From positions 2,733,001 to 2,797,000 of the forward strand of contig OX365953.1 in NCBI GenBank assembly GCA_947247005.1: a DNA stretch of 64,000 nt, written 5' to 3'. Below, in pieces: positions 39,301-41,425 of this stretch. The notes under the pieces were generated by a model. It made no database searches. It saw only the letters and a list, made by a program, of their open reading frames with translations, and was not told the DNA's origin. The translations under genes and the position numbers were made by a program. The DNA is from Spisula solida. Its lineage: Eukaryota > Mollusca > Bivalvia > Venerida > Mactridae. Position 1 is the stretch's first letter, and each line of letters starts with the position of its first letter.

Positions 39301-40105
39301 AAGCATTTATTCACCTTATTAAATATAATAGTTTTATTGTTTGAACTTTCTTGAGATGCATCGTTTGTCTTCTATACAGAAATAGTTGTATAATTGATGA
39401 TTCTGCTACAAAATTTTATGTCCGATCAAATTTATATCGTAGATCTCATGATCCATGATCCAATGTTGATTTACGAACAGAACAGTATATTAACTGAATT
39501 GTGAATTGTGATGTATGAGAAACTAAACAAGATATATCATGTTATTACTCTAAAAGTCTATTAGAAAGGTACGTACATACATAATTGCGGATTCGTCGGT
39601 ACATAGTTAGAGTGAAATATCCGATTCGCCAGCACATAGGTAGAAAATCCCAATTCGCCAACGTAATAAGTACATGTAAATCATTTAATTGTGAATTGTG
39701 ATACATGAATATGAGAAAATATACAATCTATGCAATGTAATTGCTTTAAAACGTTAGAAGAAAAAGTATATAATTATATAATTTCCGATGCCCCGATACA
39801 GGTTGATGCAGAAAGAAACAATGGTATGTCGTTATCATAGCAATAAAACAAAAACAATTAAATAAAACATAAAAACGTAACATATTTTAGGCTTACCTTA
39901 ATTCAAAAGACTCGGACAAAACTTTATCTTCCTTCAATTTGTCCACAGCGATGCTGATAGCTGATGCTTTATCAAATAGATACTGCCAGCTTCTTGGATT
40001 CGTTTGACAAATTATTCCAATGGTTACATTAGTATGTCCACTTGTTACGAAAAATAGTATAGAAAAAGTCAAAAATATTTGGCCGACGAATCGAATAAGT
40101 ACCAT
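196..40105 (-). CDS. Receptor guanylate cyclase, natriuretic-peptide-receptor-like (16 exons, 3' end outside window)
   Basis: Single-pass membrane receptor expected to bind an extracellular ligand and make cGMP. The exons join in one frame to about 708 residues: signal peptide (1-23), ANF_receptor-type ectodomain (about 24-440), hinge with paired Cys ([11 protein letters not shown]), one membrane span (about 444-467), basic juxtamembrane stretch (RKRKL) and kinase-homology domain (about 500-708). The kinase-like part is a pseudokinase: the beta-3 motif is VAIR instead of VAIK, the catalytic loop is HGRLKSSN instead of HRDLKxxN, while DYG and SPE motifs remain. The dimerisation helix and cyclase domain are not in the window. 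Possible N-glycosylation sites include NVT, NLT, NDT and NHS. Family identity rests on motif order across all exons and consistent phases. Which receptor subtype it is, and its ligand, cannot be told. Confidence 0.93.
391..643. mobile_element. M4 MITE-like inverted repeat (intron 15)
   Basis: Ends are inverted copies: 'ggtattcacaaaacatctt' left and 'aagatgctttatgaatacc' right. A second copy is at 24322-24583 and a piece at 42660-42720. Confidence 0.75.
1017..1390. repeat. Tandem duplication reaching into the 3' end of E15
   Basis: 1017-1172 and 1230-1390 are about 213 bp apart and share 'catactgaacgaacgcatg' near their starts and 'cttttatat..ttgatgtt' near their ends. The right copy contains the true donor of E15; in the left copy the donor GT has decayed (GTATGT to GGATGG on the minus strand). 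Confidence 0.75.
1367..1532 (-). CDS. E15: kinase-homology domain, pseudo-catalytic loop
   Basis: Acceptor TACTGTAG at 1533-1534, donor GTATGT at 1366. 166 nt, enters phase 0 and leaves phase 1. Encodes [28 protein letters not shown] and TDYG. The HRD Asp is missing (HGR), as in other receptor cyclases. The 3' end of this exon and its donor are duplicated in degenerate form in intron 15. Confidence 0.95.
1927..2139. mobile_element. M6 MITE-like element (intron 14)
   Basis: Copy of a family with inverted ends 'ctggcttagaatgtgaagg' and 'ccttctcattctaagccag'; other copies 25117-25340 and 27222-27439. Confidence 0.7.
2177..2418. mobile_element. M3 MITE-like element (intron 14)
   Basis: Inverted ends around 'actgttttatcaaagcactt' and 'aagtgctttgataaaacagt'. 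Other copies at 6561-6801 and 19498-19722, pieces at 15629-15650 and 42745-42800. Confidence 0.8.
2744..3055. mobile_element. M1 foldback MITE, 312 bp (intron 14)
   Basis: Starts cagtgtagcaataccacgtg and ends with its near reverse complement (tagtattgctacactg). Other copies at 17177-17476 and 24706-25117, and a 60-bp version at 8492-8551. Confidence 0.82.
3100..3335. repeat. Dispersed repeat shared with 25733-25965
   Basis: Both contain 'tataacacctcgagc' and 'atgctaatagaa' in the same order. The minus strand of the second copy stays open for 62 codons, but the first copy is frameshifted; I do not recognise a protein. Confidence 0.6.
3392..3545. mobile_element. M2 MITE-like element, ~150 bp (intron 14)
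   Basis: Inverted ends 'ggtggtattcaatattgatc' and 'ttaatattgaataccacc'. Other copies at 10951-11192, 29370-29527 and 41067-41217. Confidence 0.82.
3546..4479. other. Intron 14 sequence without recognised features
   Basis: AT-rich single-copy-looking sequence. No splice-bounded coding stretch in the receptor frame and no repeat shared with the rest of the window was seen. Confidence 0.5.
4480..5450. repeat. Tandem 'gacctag..tttgacccc' repeat, about 4 degenerate copies (intron 14)
   Basis: Units of roughly 270 bp at about 4480, 4790, 5110 and 5240 share 'agatgaccyaatatcgaact', 'cctagattttgttgaga' and 'gtgacctctggtgactacac'. The block ends with 'cacaaaagctcactctgtcac', an end sequence I associate with bivalve mobile elements (inference). 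Confidence 0.75.
5682..5753 (-). CDS. E14: kinase-homology domain, 24-codon exon
   Basis: Acceptor TTTATTACAG at 5754-5755, donor GTAATT at 5681. 72 nt, phase 0 both ends. Encodes [20 protein letters not shown], matching 'DVLENEDIKLDWMFKxS'. About 20 degenerate copies of the acceptor region lie directly upstream in intron 13. Because the exon is a multiple of three, skipping it would keep the frame. Confidence 0.93.
5754..6250 (-). repeat. ~25-bp AT-rich minisatellite made of copies of the E14 splice acceptor
   Basis: About 20 units of the type atcctgtaataaaatcataa, starting at the acceptor of E14. Read on the gene strand each unit is tttttatgattttattacag followed by gat, that is, polypyrimidine-like tract, AG and the first exon bases. 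By eye 11 of 20 units keep an AG just after TTTATTAC (cag or caag), nine have lost it. Confidence 0.88.
6251..6560. other. Intron 13, no recognised features
   Basis: Short overlapping open frames on the plus strand carry no recognisable motif. Nothing repeated elsewhere in the window was found. Confidence 0.5.
6561..6801. mobile_element. M3 MITE-like element (intron 13)
   Basis: Right end 'aagtgctttgataaaacggt' and degenerate left end 'gtactgtgttatagaagcac'. It ends about 50 bp from the donor of E13. Confidence 0.75.
6852..6956 (-). CDS. E13: kinase-homology domain, core
   Basis: Acceptor CATTTAG at 6957-6958, donor GTAATA at 6851. 105 nt, phase 0 both ends (35 codons). Encodes [15 protein letters not shown] and [13 protein letters not shown], the 'H.N...F.GAC......I..EYC.+GSLQ' hallmark of guanylate cyclase kinase-like domains. 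Confidence 0.95.
7027..7261. mobile_element. M8 MITE-like element, ~235 bp (intron 12)
   Basis: Inverted ends gtcccctaccg and cggtaggggc. A second copy of the same length is at 18714-18942 with ends gtcccctaccgg and ccgttaggggac; the interior 'aaaaaatctggatcctgaca' is shared. Confidence 0.8.
7585..7807. mobile_element. M7 MITE-like element (intron 12)
   Basis: Ends 'tactgtatatttattaat' and 'aaaattaacgattttgcagta' are inverted relatives; interior has 'gaccyaaaattacg' and 'aatccgcgaaattta'. Related copies at 18252-18464 and 23636-23838 and a fragment at 11505-11605. Confidence 0.7.
7913..7970. repeat. Microsatellites (gacc)n, (ac)n, (cgaa)n
   Basis: Seven or so gacc units, then cacacacacac, then cgaacgaacgaacg, ending about 20 bp from the donor of E12. 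Confidence 0.9.
7993..8114 (-). CDS. E12: kinase-homology domain, N-lobe
   Basis: Acceptor ATCTTCAG at 8115-8116, donor GTAATT at 7992. 122 nt, enters phase 1 and ends phase 0. Encodes [20 protein letters not shown] and LHDLKT. The usual beta-3 Lys of the VAIK motif is Arg here, in keeping with a pseudokinase. Confidence 0.92.
8117..8491. other. Intron 11, no recognised features
   Basis: A minus-strand open frame of 128 codons (8275-8661) overlaps the M1 mini-element and has no family motif; I do not treat it as coding. Confidence 0.45.
8492..8551. mobile_element. 60-bp minimal M1 element (two inverted ends only)
   Basis: Left cagtgtatcaatatcacgtg, right cacgtggcattgctacactg, separated by about 20 bp. 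It equals the two terminal inverted repeats of the 300-400-bp M1 copies without the interior. Confidence 0.72.
8970..9395 (-). mobile_element. S1 SINE, tRNA-derived (intron 11)
   Basis: On the minus strand it begins 'aagcggatttagctcagtg' (box A-like), then gggttcaatcc (box B), and runs on to a tail at about 8970 marked by ataaataaataaata. Box A is followed by a small deletion. Other S1 copies: 21684-22090, 40635-40780, 46600-46835, 62503-62695. Confidence 0.85.
9821..9921 (-). CDS. E11: juxtamembrane segment and start of kinase-homology domain
   Basis: Acceptor ATTCTTAG at 9922-9923, donor GTATAC at 9820. 101 nt, enters phase 2 and leaves phase 1. Encodes RKRKL and [19 protein letters not shown], matching the 'RKYKLExEL...WxxxxxDI' segment inside the membrane of receptor guanylate cyclases. 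The donor is not the strongest; an alternative at 9817 (GTTTGT) would break phase. Confidence 0.87.
10491..10572 (-). CDS. E10: transmembrane segment
   Basis: Acceptor TTTTTCAG at 10573-10574, donor GTAAAT at 10490. 82 nt, enters phase 1 and leaves phase 2. Encodes the uninterrupted hydrophobic [18 protein letters not shown] followed by TYII and the first base pair of an Arg codon. It is the only membrane span after the signal peptide. Confidence 0.88.
10951..11192. mobile_element. M2 MITE-like element with extra internal sequence (intron 9)
   Basis: Ends ccaggggtggtattcaat and attgaatactacccctgg are inverted. It is about 90 bp longer than other M2 copies; the extra sequence is in the left half. 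It ends about 65 bp from the donor of E9. Confidence 0.8.
11256..11364 (-). CDS. E9: receptor hinge with Cys pair
   Basis: Acceptor GATTGCAG at 11365-11366, donor GTAAGT at 11255. 109 nt, enters phase 0 and leaves phase 1. Encodes FKWYTVDG and [18 protein letters not shown], the Pro- and Cys-containing segment just outside the membrane ('GPPPxDxPxCGF') typical of receptor guanylate cyclases. Confidence 0.93.
11505..11605. mobile_element. M7 fragment (intron 8)
   Basis: Shares 'aaattcacgaatttaag' and 'aaaatccgcgaaacttta' with other M7 copies. Confidence 0.55.
11629..11750 (-). CDS. E8: receptor ectodomain
   Basis: Acceptor AAATTCAG at 11751-11752, donor GTGGGT at 11628. 122 nt, enters phase 1 and ends phase 0. 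Encodes [19 protein letters not shown], a good match to 'GxSGxVxIDxNGDRxPxF'. An inner GTGAGG donor at 11678 would break phase with E9, so the GTGGGT donor was chosen. Confidence 0.88.
12211..12328 (-). CDS. E7: receptor ectodomain
   Basis: Acceptor ATGCACAG at 12329-12330, donor GTTAAG at 12210. 118 nt, enters phase 0 and leaves phase 1. Encodes [17 protein letters not shown] and [12 protein letters not shown], matching the 'LYDAVxLYxxALNE' helix before the 'GxxG' strand. A ~46-bp minisatellite begins directly at the acceptor. Confidence 0.87.
12329..13590. repeat. ~46-bp minisatellite, about 27 units, nearly all with TGACGTCA (intron 6)
   Basis: Consensus unit pieces: gaatcacatataggaaccat, gctgttgatgacgtcataag, caagat. 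Middle units are almost identical, edge units diverged. Most carry the 8-bp palindrome TGACGTCA, the consensus cAMP-response element. The array starts at the acceptor of E7 and its first unit overlaps the splice site. Confidence 0.95.
13591..14020. other. Intron 6, no recognised features
   Basis: AT-rich sequence between the minisatellite and the SINE. No coding or repeat signal seen. Confidence 0.5.
14021..14176 (+). mobile_element. S2 SINE with tRNA-like head
   Basis: 14021-14092 resembles a tRNA: acceptor arms GCCTCCG and TGGAGGC pair fully, T-arm CCCGG/CCGGG pairs, box A-like tagctcaatggttagc and box B gggttcaaaacc. D-stem and anticodon stem do not close, so it is not a working tRNA gene. 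A 70-bp body and an A-rich tail (ggaaaaaaaaggaaaaaa) follow, ending about 20 bp from the E6 donor. Confidence 0.8.
14197..14322 (-). CDS. E6: receptor ectodomain
   Basis: Acceptor TTGTAG at 14323-14324, donor GTAACG at 14196. 126 nt, phase 0 at both ends. Encodes [15 protein letters not shown] and [18 protein letters not shown] tRNA-derived SINE ends only about 20 bp from the donor on the intron side. Confidence 0.87.
14598..14940. repeat. Two dispersed repeat pieces (intron 5)
   Basis: 14598-14665 matches 36945-37010 (ttggttttcagtgaga, gttgactcattggact). 14680-14940 is the reverse complement of 26641-26960. Confidence 0.7.
14987..15165 (-). CDS. E5: receptor ectodomain
   Basis: Acceptor ATTTTAG at 15166-15167, donor GTAAGT at 14986. 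179 nt, enters phase 1 and ends in phase 0. Encodes [20 protein letters not shown] and [11 protein letters not shown], corresponding to 'VVVLCG...R..M..A...GM..G.YVFF' of the family. Confidence 0.93.
15166..16639. other. Intron 4, left part
   Basis: Mostly unassigned. Contains an M3 end at 15629-15650 and, at about 15815-15890, a short repeat also found at 40785-40862 and 43433-43508 (aggtgtcgaga, attaatataagttgg). A 114-codon plus-strand open frame (15989-16333) has no recognised motif. Confidence 0.5.
16640..16884. mobile_element. TIR element with many TGTCGACA motifs
   Basis: Left 'actgttcaatttcaatagcg' and right 'cgagtttcaactgtagt' are degenerate inverted ends; the interior repeats gtcgaca in both orientations. 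Resembles non-autonomous Tc1/mariner-like elements (inference). Confidence 0.5.
17177..17476. mobile_element. M1 foldback MITE, 300 bp
   Basis: Left agtgtagcaataccacgtgg and right cacgtggtattgctacactg are inverted. Ends about 110 bp from the donor of E4. Confidence 0.85.
17586..17735 (-). CDS. E4: receptor ectodomain
   Basis: Acceptor GATTTCAG at 17736-17737, donor GTAAGT at 17585. 150 nt, phase 1 in and out. Encodes [22 protein letters not shown] and [12 protein letters not shown], bridging the two ectodomain lobes. Its phase and length exactly fill the gap between E3 and E5. Conservation is weak here, so the call depends on splice sites and phase. Confidence 0.85.
17897..18203 (+). pseudogene. 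Relic of a LINE C-terminus (Cys/His domain)
   Basis: Reads [16 protein letters not shown], then [13 protein letters not shown] and, one frame on, [19 protein letters not shown] and [10 protein letters not shown]. This order is typical of the region after the reverse transcriptase in several invertebrate non-LTR elements. A stop and a frameshift break it. No RT domain precedes it, so it is a 5'-truncated copy. Confidence 0.65.
18252..18464. mobile_element. M7 MITE-like element (intron 3)
   Basis: Aligns with 7585-7807 over 'tactgta', 'tattgacctcaaa' and 'aatccgcaaaatttaata'. Confidence 0.68.
18714..18942. mobile_element. M8 MITE-like element (intron 3)
   Basis: Second M8 copy; ends gtcccctaccgg and ccgttaggggac. 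It ends about 85 bp from the donor of E3. Confidence 0.82.
19028..19231 (-). CDS. E3: receptor ectodomain
   Basis: Acceptor ATTTTAG at 19232-19233, donor GTAAGC at 19027. 204 nt, phase 1 in and out. Encodes [19 protein letters not shown] and [14 protein letters not shown], the characteristic 'NIPxxxWG...LSDK...GPxxxxG...W' core of natriuretic-peptide-receptor ectodomains. Confidence 0.93.
19498..19722. mobile_element. M3 MITE-like element (intron 2)
   Basis: Ends gggtactgttttatcaatgc and gctttgataaaacagtacc are inverted. Just left of it, 19316-19400 (aaacctcgttatatttcgag, gtgctcgaaatatcg) looks like one end of another transposon. Confidence 0.8.
20397..20503 (-). CDS. E2: receptor ectodomain
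   Basis: Acceptor TTCCAG at 20504-20505 and donor GTAAAC at 20396. 107 nt, entered with two carried bases and left with one. Encodes VVWRDT and [16 protein letters not shown], matching the 'VDAIxGP' strand of the ANF_receptor fold. Separated from E1 by a 19.4-kb intron. Confidence 0.9.
20775..21313. mobile_element. TTAA-flanked TIR element with central palindrome (intron 1)
   Basis: Inverted ends AGGTGCTGACTCACAGAT (20779) and its near complement ending CAGCACCT (21309), each next to TTAA (20775-20778 and 21310-21313). A perfect 32-bp palindrome lies at 21112-21143. No transposase frame. TTAA target duplication suggests a piggyBac-like origin (inference). Confidence 0.72.
21684..22090 (+). 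mobile_element. S1 SINE, longest copy with tRNA head
   Basis: Head 'cggatttagctcagtg' and box B 'gggttcagtccc', then the S1 body with a (ct)n run at 21945-21968, ending near 22090. The flank at 21575-21682 is itself shared with 46345-46450. Confidence 0.85.
22216..22530 (+). pseudogene. Possible decayed coiled-coil coding relic
   Basis: About 65 codons read as a Lys/Glu/Leu-rich helix ([35 protein letters not shown]) before a stop, with further similar stretches between stops. Could be remains of a retroelement ORF1 or a processed gene. No family recognised. Confidence 0.35.
22531..23635. other. Intron 1, no recognised features
   Basis: Contains short plus-strand frames with hydrophobic stretches (23024-23276) in AT-rich DNA, without known motifs. 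Confidence 0.45.
23636..23838. mobile_element. M7-related MITE-like element
   Basis: Shares 'tactgtaaaatc', 'aaatccacgaatttaagtaa' and 'aaaatccgcgaaattta' with the other M7 copies. Confidence 0.6.
24067..24320. mobile_element. M5 foldback element
   Basis: Ends ggccccgatctcccgaagca and tgcttcgggagatcgaggcc are almost perfect inverted copies. Only one copy seen. It abuts the M4 copy. Confidence 0.8.
24322..24583. mobile_element. M4 MITE-like element
   Basis: Ends 'ctggtattcacaaagcttct' and 'ctttgtgaataccag' are inverted; aligns along its length with 391-643. Confidence 0.8.
24706..25117. mobile_element. M1 foldback MITE, longest copy
   Basis: Left cagtgtagcaataccacgtg, right ccacgtggtattgctacc, losing its last bases where an M6 copy begins. 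The interior shows two mirrored halves (ttcatcgatttctatgaaat and 'tagaaatcgatggagaaat'). Confidence 0.8.
25117..25340. mobile_element. M6 MITE-like element
   Basis: Aligns with 1927-2139 and 27222-27439 (aaactgtctgaaaa, aacaagcctttt, gtcgtaagtag). Confidence 0.68.
25341..25535. repeat. Repeat copy without the Penelope-like insertion
   Basis: 25400-25535 aligns with 27597-27625 plus 28135-28240 (atattccatag, gagtccattagga, gaagcattgtaacagac). It shows the state of that repeat before the insertion at 27626-28123. Confidence 0.75.
25733..25965. repeat. Dispersed repeat shared with 3100-3335
   Basis: Common blocks 'tataacacctcgagc' and 'atatcagc...atgctaatagaa'. Function unknown. Confidence 0.6.
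25966..26640. other. Intron 1, no recognised features
   Basis: Overlapping 113-codon frames on both strands (26090-26615) are rich in cacgtg and catgtg words and look like chance openings. Confidence 0.45.
26641..26960 (+). repeat. Dispersed repeat, longest copy
   Basis: Begins aaagtcccattatgcc; its reverse complement is found at 14680-14940 and at the window start. No inverted ends or coding seen. Confidence 0.7.
27222..27439. mobile_element. M6 MITE-like element, best-preserved ends
   Basis: cgctggcttagaatgtgaag left and cttctcattctaagccagcg right are inverted. Confidence 0.78.
27700..27912 (+). pseudogene. C-terminal fragment of Penelope-like element protein (GIY-YIG region)
   Basis: Open frame to the TAG at 27910-27912, reading [33 protein letters not shown] and [11 protein letters not shown]. 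The order 'HF...GHS...E..WI..LNT..P.GLN' is typical of the end of the GIY-YIG endonuclease that follows the reverse transcriptase in Penelope-like elements. RT and most of the nuclease are missing, so it cannot work alone. Confidence 0.7.
28066..28091 (+). ncRNA. Hammerhead-ribozyme-like core in Penelope-like element
   Basis: CTGAAGA (fits CUGANGA) at 28066-28072, a 4-bp stem GACC/GGTC with loop TTGTTA, then GAAA at 28088-28091. This is the conserved half of a hammerhead. Stem III and the cleavage site could not be drawn convincingly, so activity is unproven. Confidence 0.45.
28241..28899. other. Intron 1, no recognised features
   Basis: AT-rich, no motif or repeat recognised. Confidence 0.45.
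28900..29015 (+). pseudogene. Relic of a LINE C-terminus
   Basis: Reads [12 protein letters not shown] followed by KIENTF with stops between, like the 'GP.LWN.LP..L....F+.+LKT.LF' end of CR1/Jockey-type polymerases. Very short and decayed. Confidence 0.5.
29370..29527. mobile_element. M2 MITE-like element
   Basis: Matches 41067-41217 over 'caatcagatcacaccatatt' and 'cagtaacaggcgatatg'; left end decayed. Confidence 0.78.
29528..32551. other. Intron 1, 3 kb without recognised features
   Basis: Low-GC sequence. Short frames (30686-30955 minus, 31528-31930 plus) show no family motifs and no splice-bounded receptor homology. 30010-30045 (cggacagtgagggcagcactc) has faint relatives near 45930 and 63625. 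Confidence 0.45.
32552..34110. repeat. 38-bp minisatellite split by a transposon
   Basis: Unit pieces acaccgcggcgacagcttct and agacgcatcataagacag. About six units at 32552-32774 and six at 33863-34110, GC-rich against AT-rich surroundings, nearly identical. The interruption is the element at 32775-33862. Confidence 0.93.
32775..33862. mobile_element. 1088-bp TIR transposon, non-autonomous, hAT-like ends
   Basis: Begins CAGGGCCGTATCCAGG and ends with the near complement CCTGAATACGTGCCTG, each followed inward by a G- or C-run (ctgggggggcc / ggggggccaaggccccc). Flanked by catca on both sides inside the 38-bp unit. No transposase frame. The CAGGG ends suggest hAT, but hAT normally makes 8-bp duplications. 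Confidence 0.75.
34111..36254. other. Intron 1, no recognised features
   Basis: 34440-34560 has paired 'caatatgg' and 'aatggccgaca' words common in invertebrate repeats. Otherwise nothing assigned. Confidence 0.45.
36255..38250 (-). pseudogene. Decayed LINE: endonuclease and start of reverse transcriptase, interrupted
   Basis: Minus strand, 5' to 3': LGCWNVRTM (about 38180), [47 protein letters not shown] and DTDHSLV, an AP-type endonuclease; then [13 protein letters not shown] and [15 protein letters not shown], the start of the reverse transcriptase. Best open stretch 37841-37359. Frameshifts near 38075 and 36370, and a 367-bp insertion at 36936-37302. The FADD active site is absent. Looks RTE-like (inference). 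38251-38700 may be its 5' leader. Confidence 0.8.
36936..37302 (+). mobile_element. SINE-like insertion inside the decayed LINE
   Basis: Breaks the LINE frame between MFTST and LKAPSKQW. Starts near 'gagtgttggttttcagtg' (also at 14598) and ends with aaaaagtgctatatgaatat and a (taa)n tail, typical of SINE 3' ends. No clear polymerase III boxes found. Confidence 0.65.
38701..39896. other. Intron 1, part next to E1
   Basis: 39207-39372 is a tandem duplication of about 85 bp (gaagaagtaaagcatttatt, gtttgaactttc, catcgtttgtctt). The rest shows nothing recognised. Confidence 0.6.
39897..40105 (-). CDS. E1: start codon, signal peptide, N-terminus of ectodomain
   Basis: Starts at ATG 40105-40103 in a good context (ACAATGG). 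The hydrophobic [19 protein letters not shown] is a signal peptide, followed by [12 protein letters not shown], the first beta-strand of a periplasmic-binding-like ectodomain. Donor GTAAGC at 39896; two bases (AG) carry over to E2, making Ser. Reading is open upstream to a GTG at 40123, but no earlier ATG was seen in frame. A further 5' non-coding exon is possible. Confidence 0.88.
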
Positions 40106-40634
40106 TGTCAGAGAAGGTGTCACTGAACGATTGTCTAAAGAATACTATCTCTTTTTCCACATCAGCAACTTTTAGCACACGCATCTATACATTTACATTT
40201 ATATATTGGTTTACCTTGGCAGAAACATGGACTCGCGACTTTCATAATATTGAATAAACAGATTTATACTTGGTGGAATTATGTTAAAACAATGGTTCCA
40301 AATTCATCAATACCAGTGAATATTTGTATCATTATTCGACATTACTAGTATATGGACAACAATTACTATTAGCATGTTCGATTAGCTTAACATATTCCGA
40401 AGTTTGCTACATTTAACATTCTATCCGTCACTACTACAGCCCGATTCTAAGTAATCGCCATTTCCATTAATGTCAGTTTCAAACTGTTTCCGCGACACAA
40501 CGAGAAACATATATGTCTTAATGGCGACTTTGTAAACACGCATGCGAGTCGTCATAAATGCAATTAGACAGATAGCTCACCACCAGACGATGTCTGCTTC
40601 CTAGTAGATCTCGTACGAGCGCTTATTATCCACA
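40106..40634. other. Region just upstream of the receptor start codon
   Basis: Should contain 5' leader or promoter of the receptor gene unless a non-coding first exon lies further up. I could not identify a TATA box or initiator with confidence. Confidence 0.4.
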
Positions 40635-40780
40635 TAAGCGGATTTAGCTGCTCAATGGTTACGCCATAGACTGTCAATCCAGAGGTCGTGGGTTCAATCC
40701 CTGGCATCGGAACTTGACATTTCTGAACTATTAATAATATTTCCAGCTATATCTGACCGTGTGGTCTTCAAAGTATAACA
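40635..40780 (+). mobile_element. S1 SINE, truncated
   Basis: tRNA-like head with box B gggttcaatccctggcatcg, then about 75 bp of body. The 3' part is missing and is followed by another short repeat (40785-40862). Confidence 0.82.
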
Positions 40781-41066
40781 TCGGGAATGAGGTGTTGAGA
40801 TAGATTAATATAAGTTGGAACAAACTTGTTTCAAAATCGACTTTACATAATTAGTATAACCCTAATAAATAACTTTTCTCGAATGAATTTAACTTCAGGT
40901 TCTCAATTCTATATGAGGCAATATATTTCTAAGAATCAGTAAATTGATATAATGATTCCGACTGATTGGTTCAGAGCTATGTTCCATGTAGATCTTACTT
41001 AACTCTAGATGAAACTCCATTCTATCTCTGAATTAGAGTGCTAAATTGTCGCAACATTACGCCCGT

Positions 41067-41217
41067 CTGGGGTGGTATTCAATATTGATCTCACTTGACT
41101 TAAGGATGACAACAAATCAGATCACACCATATTAAACTGTTGGTCAGTAACAGGCGATATGGTTGGCTATCCTTATTCTCCAATTGAATAAGAACAATAT
41201 TGAATATCACCCCTGGG
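41067..41217. mobile_element. M2 MITE-like element, 151 bp
   Basis: Inverted ends ctggggtggtattcaatatt and aatattgaatatcacccc. Confidence 0.85.
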
Positions 41218-41272
41218 CTATGGTTAATGACAAAAACAACACGAACAATGACTGTGATATAAAAGCCATTCT

Positions 41273-41425
41273 AACACGATCTGCGGATTAATCCATATAC
41301 TCATAGAGGAAACAAAGCTGTATATTATTACCGCAACAAACTACACCTGATAAATTGGCTGGTACTATTTACGCCCCGCAAACACTACGGCAAATTGGTC
41401 ATATTTGTTTGTGCGCTCAAAATCC
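41273..41425. repeat. Dispersed repeat shared with 45957-46095
   Basis: Common blocks 'attattaccgcaacaaac', 'aaattggctggtacta' and 'tcatatttgttt'. Confidence 0.7.

Noticed and set aside
40106..40123. Earlier start of the receptor at GTG 40123
   Set aside because: Nuclear genes start at ATG; ATG 40105 has a good context and directly precedes the signal peptide.
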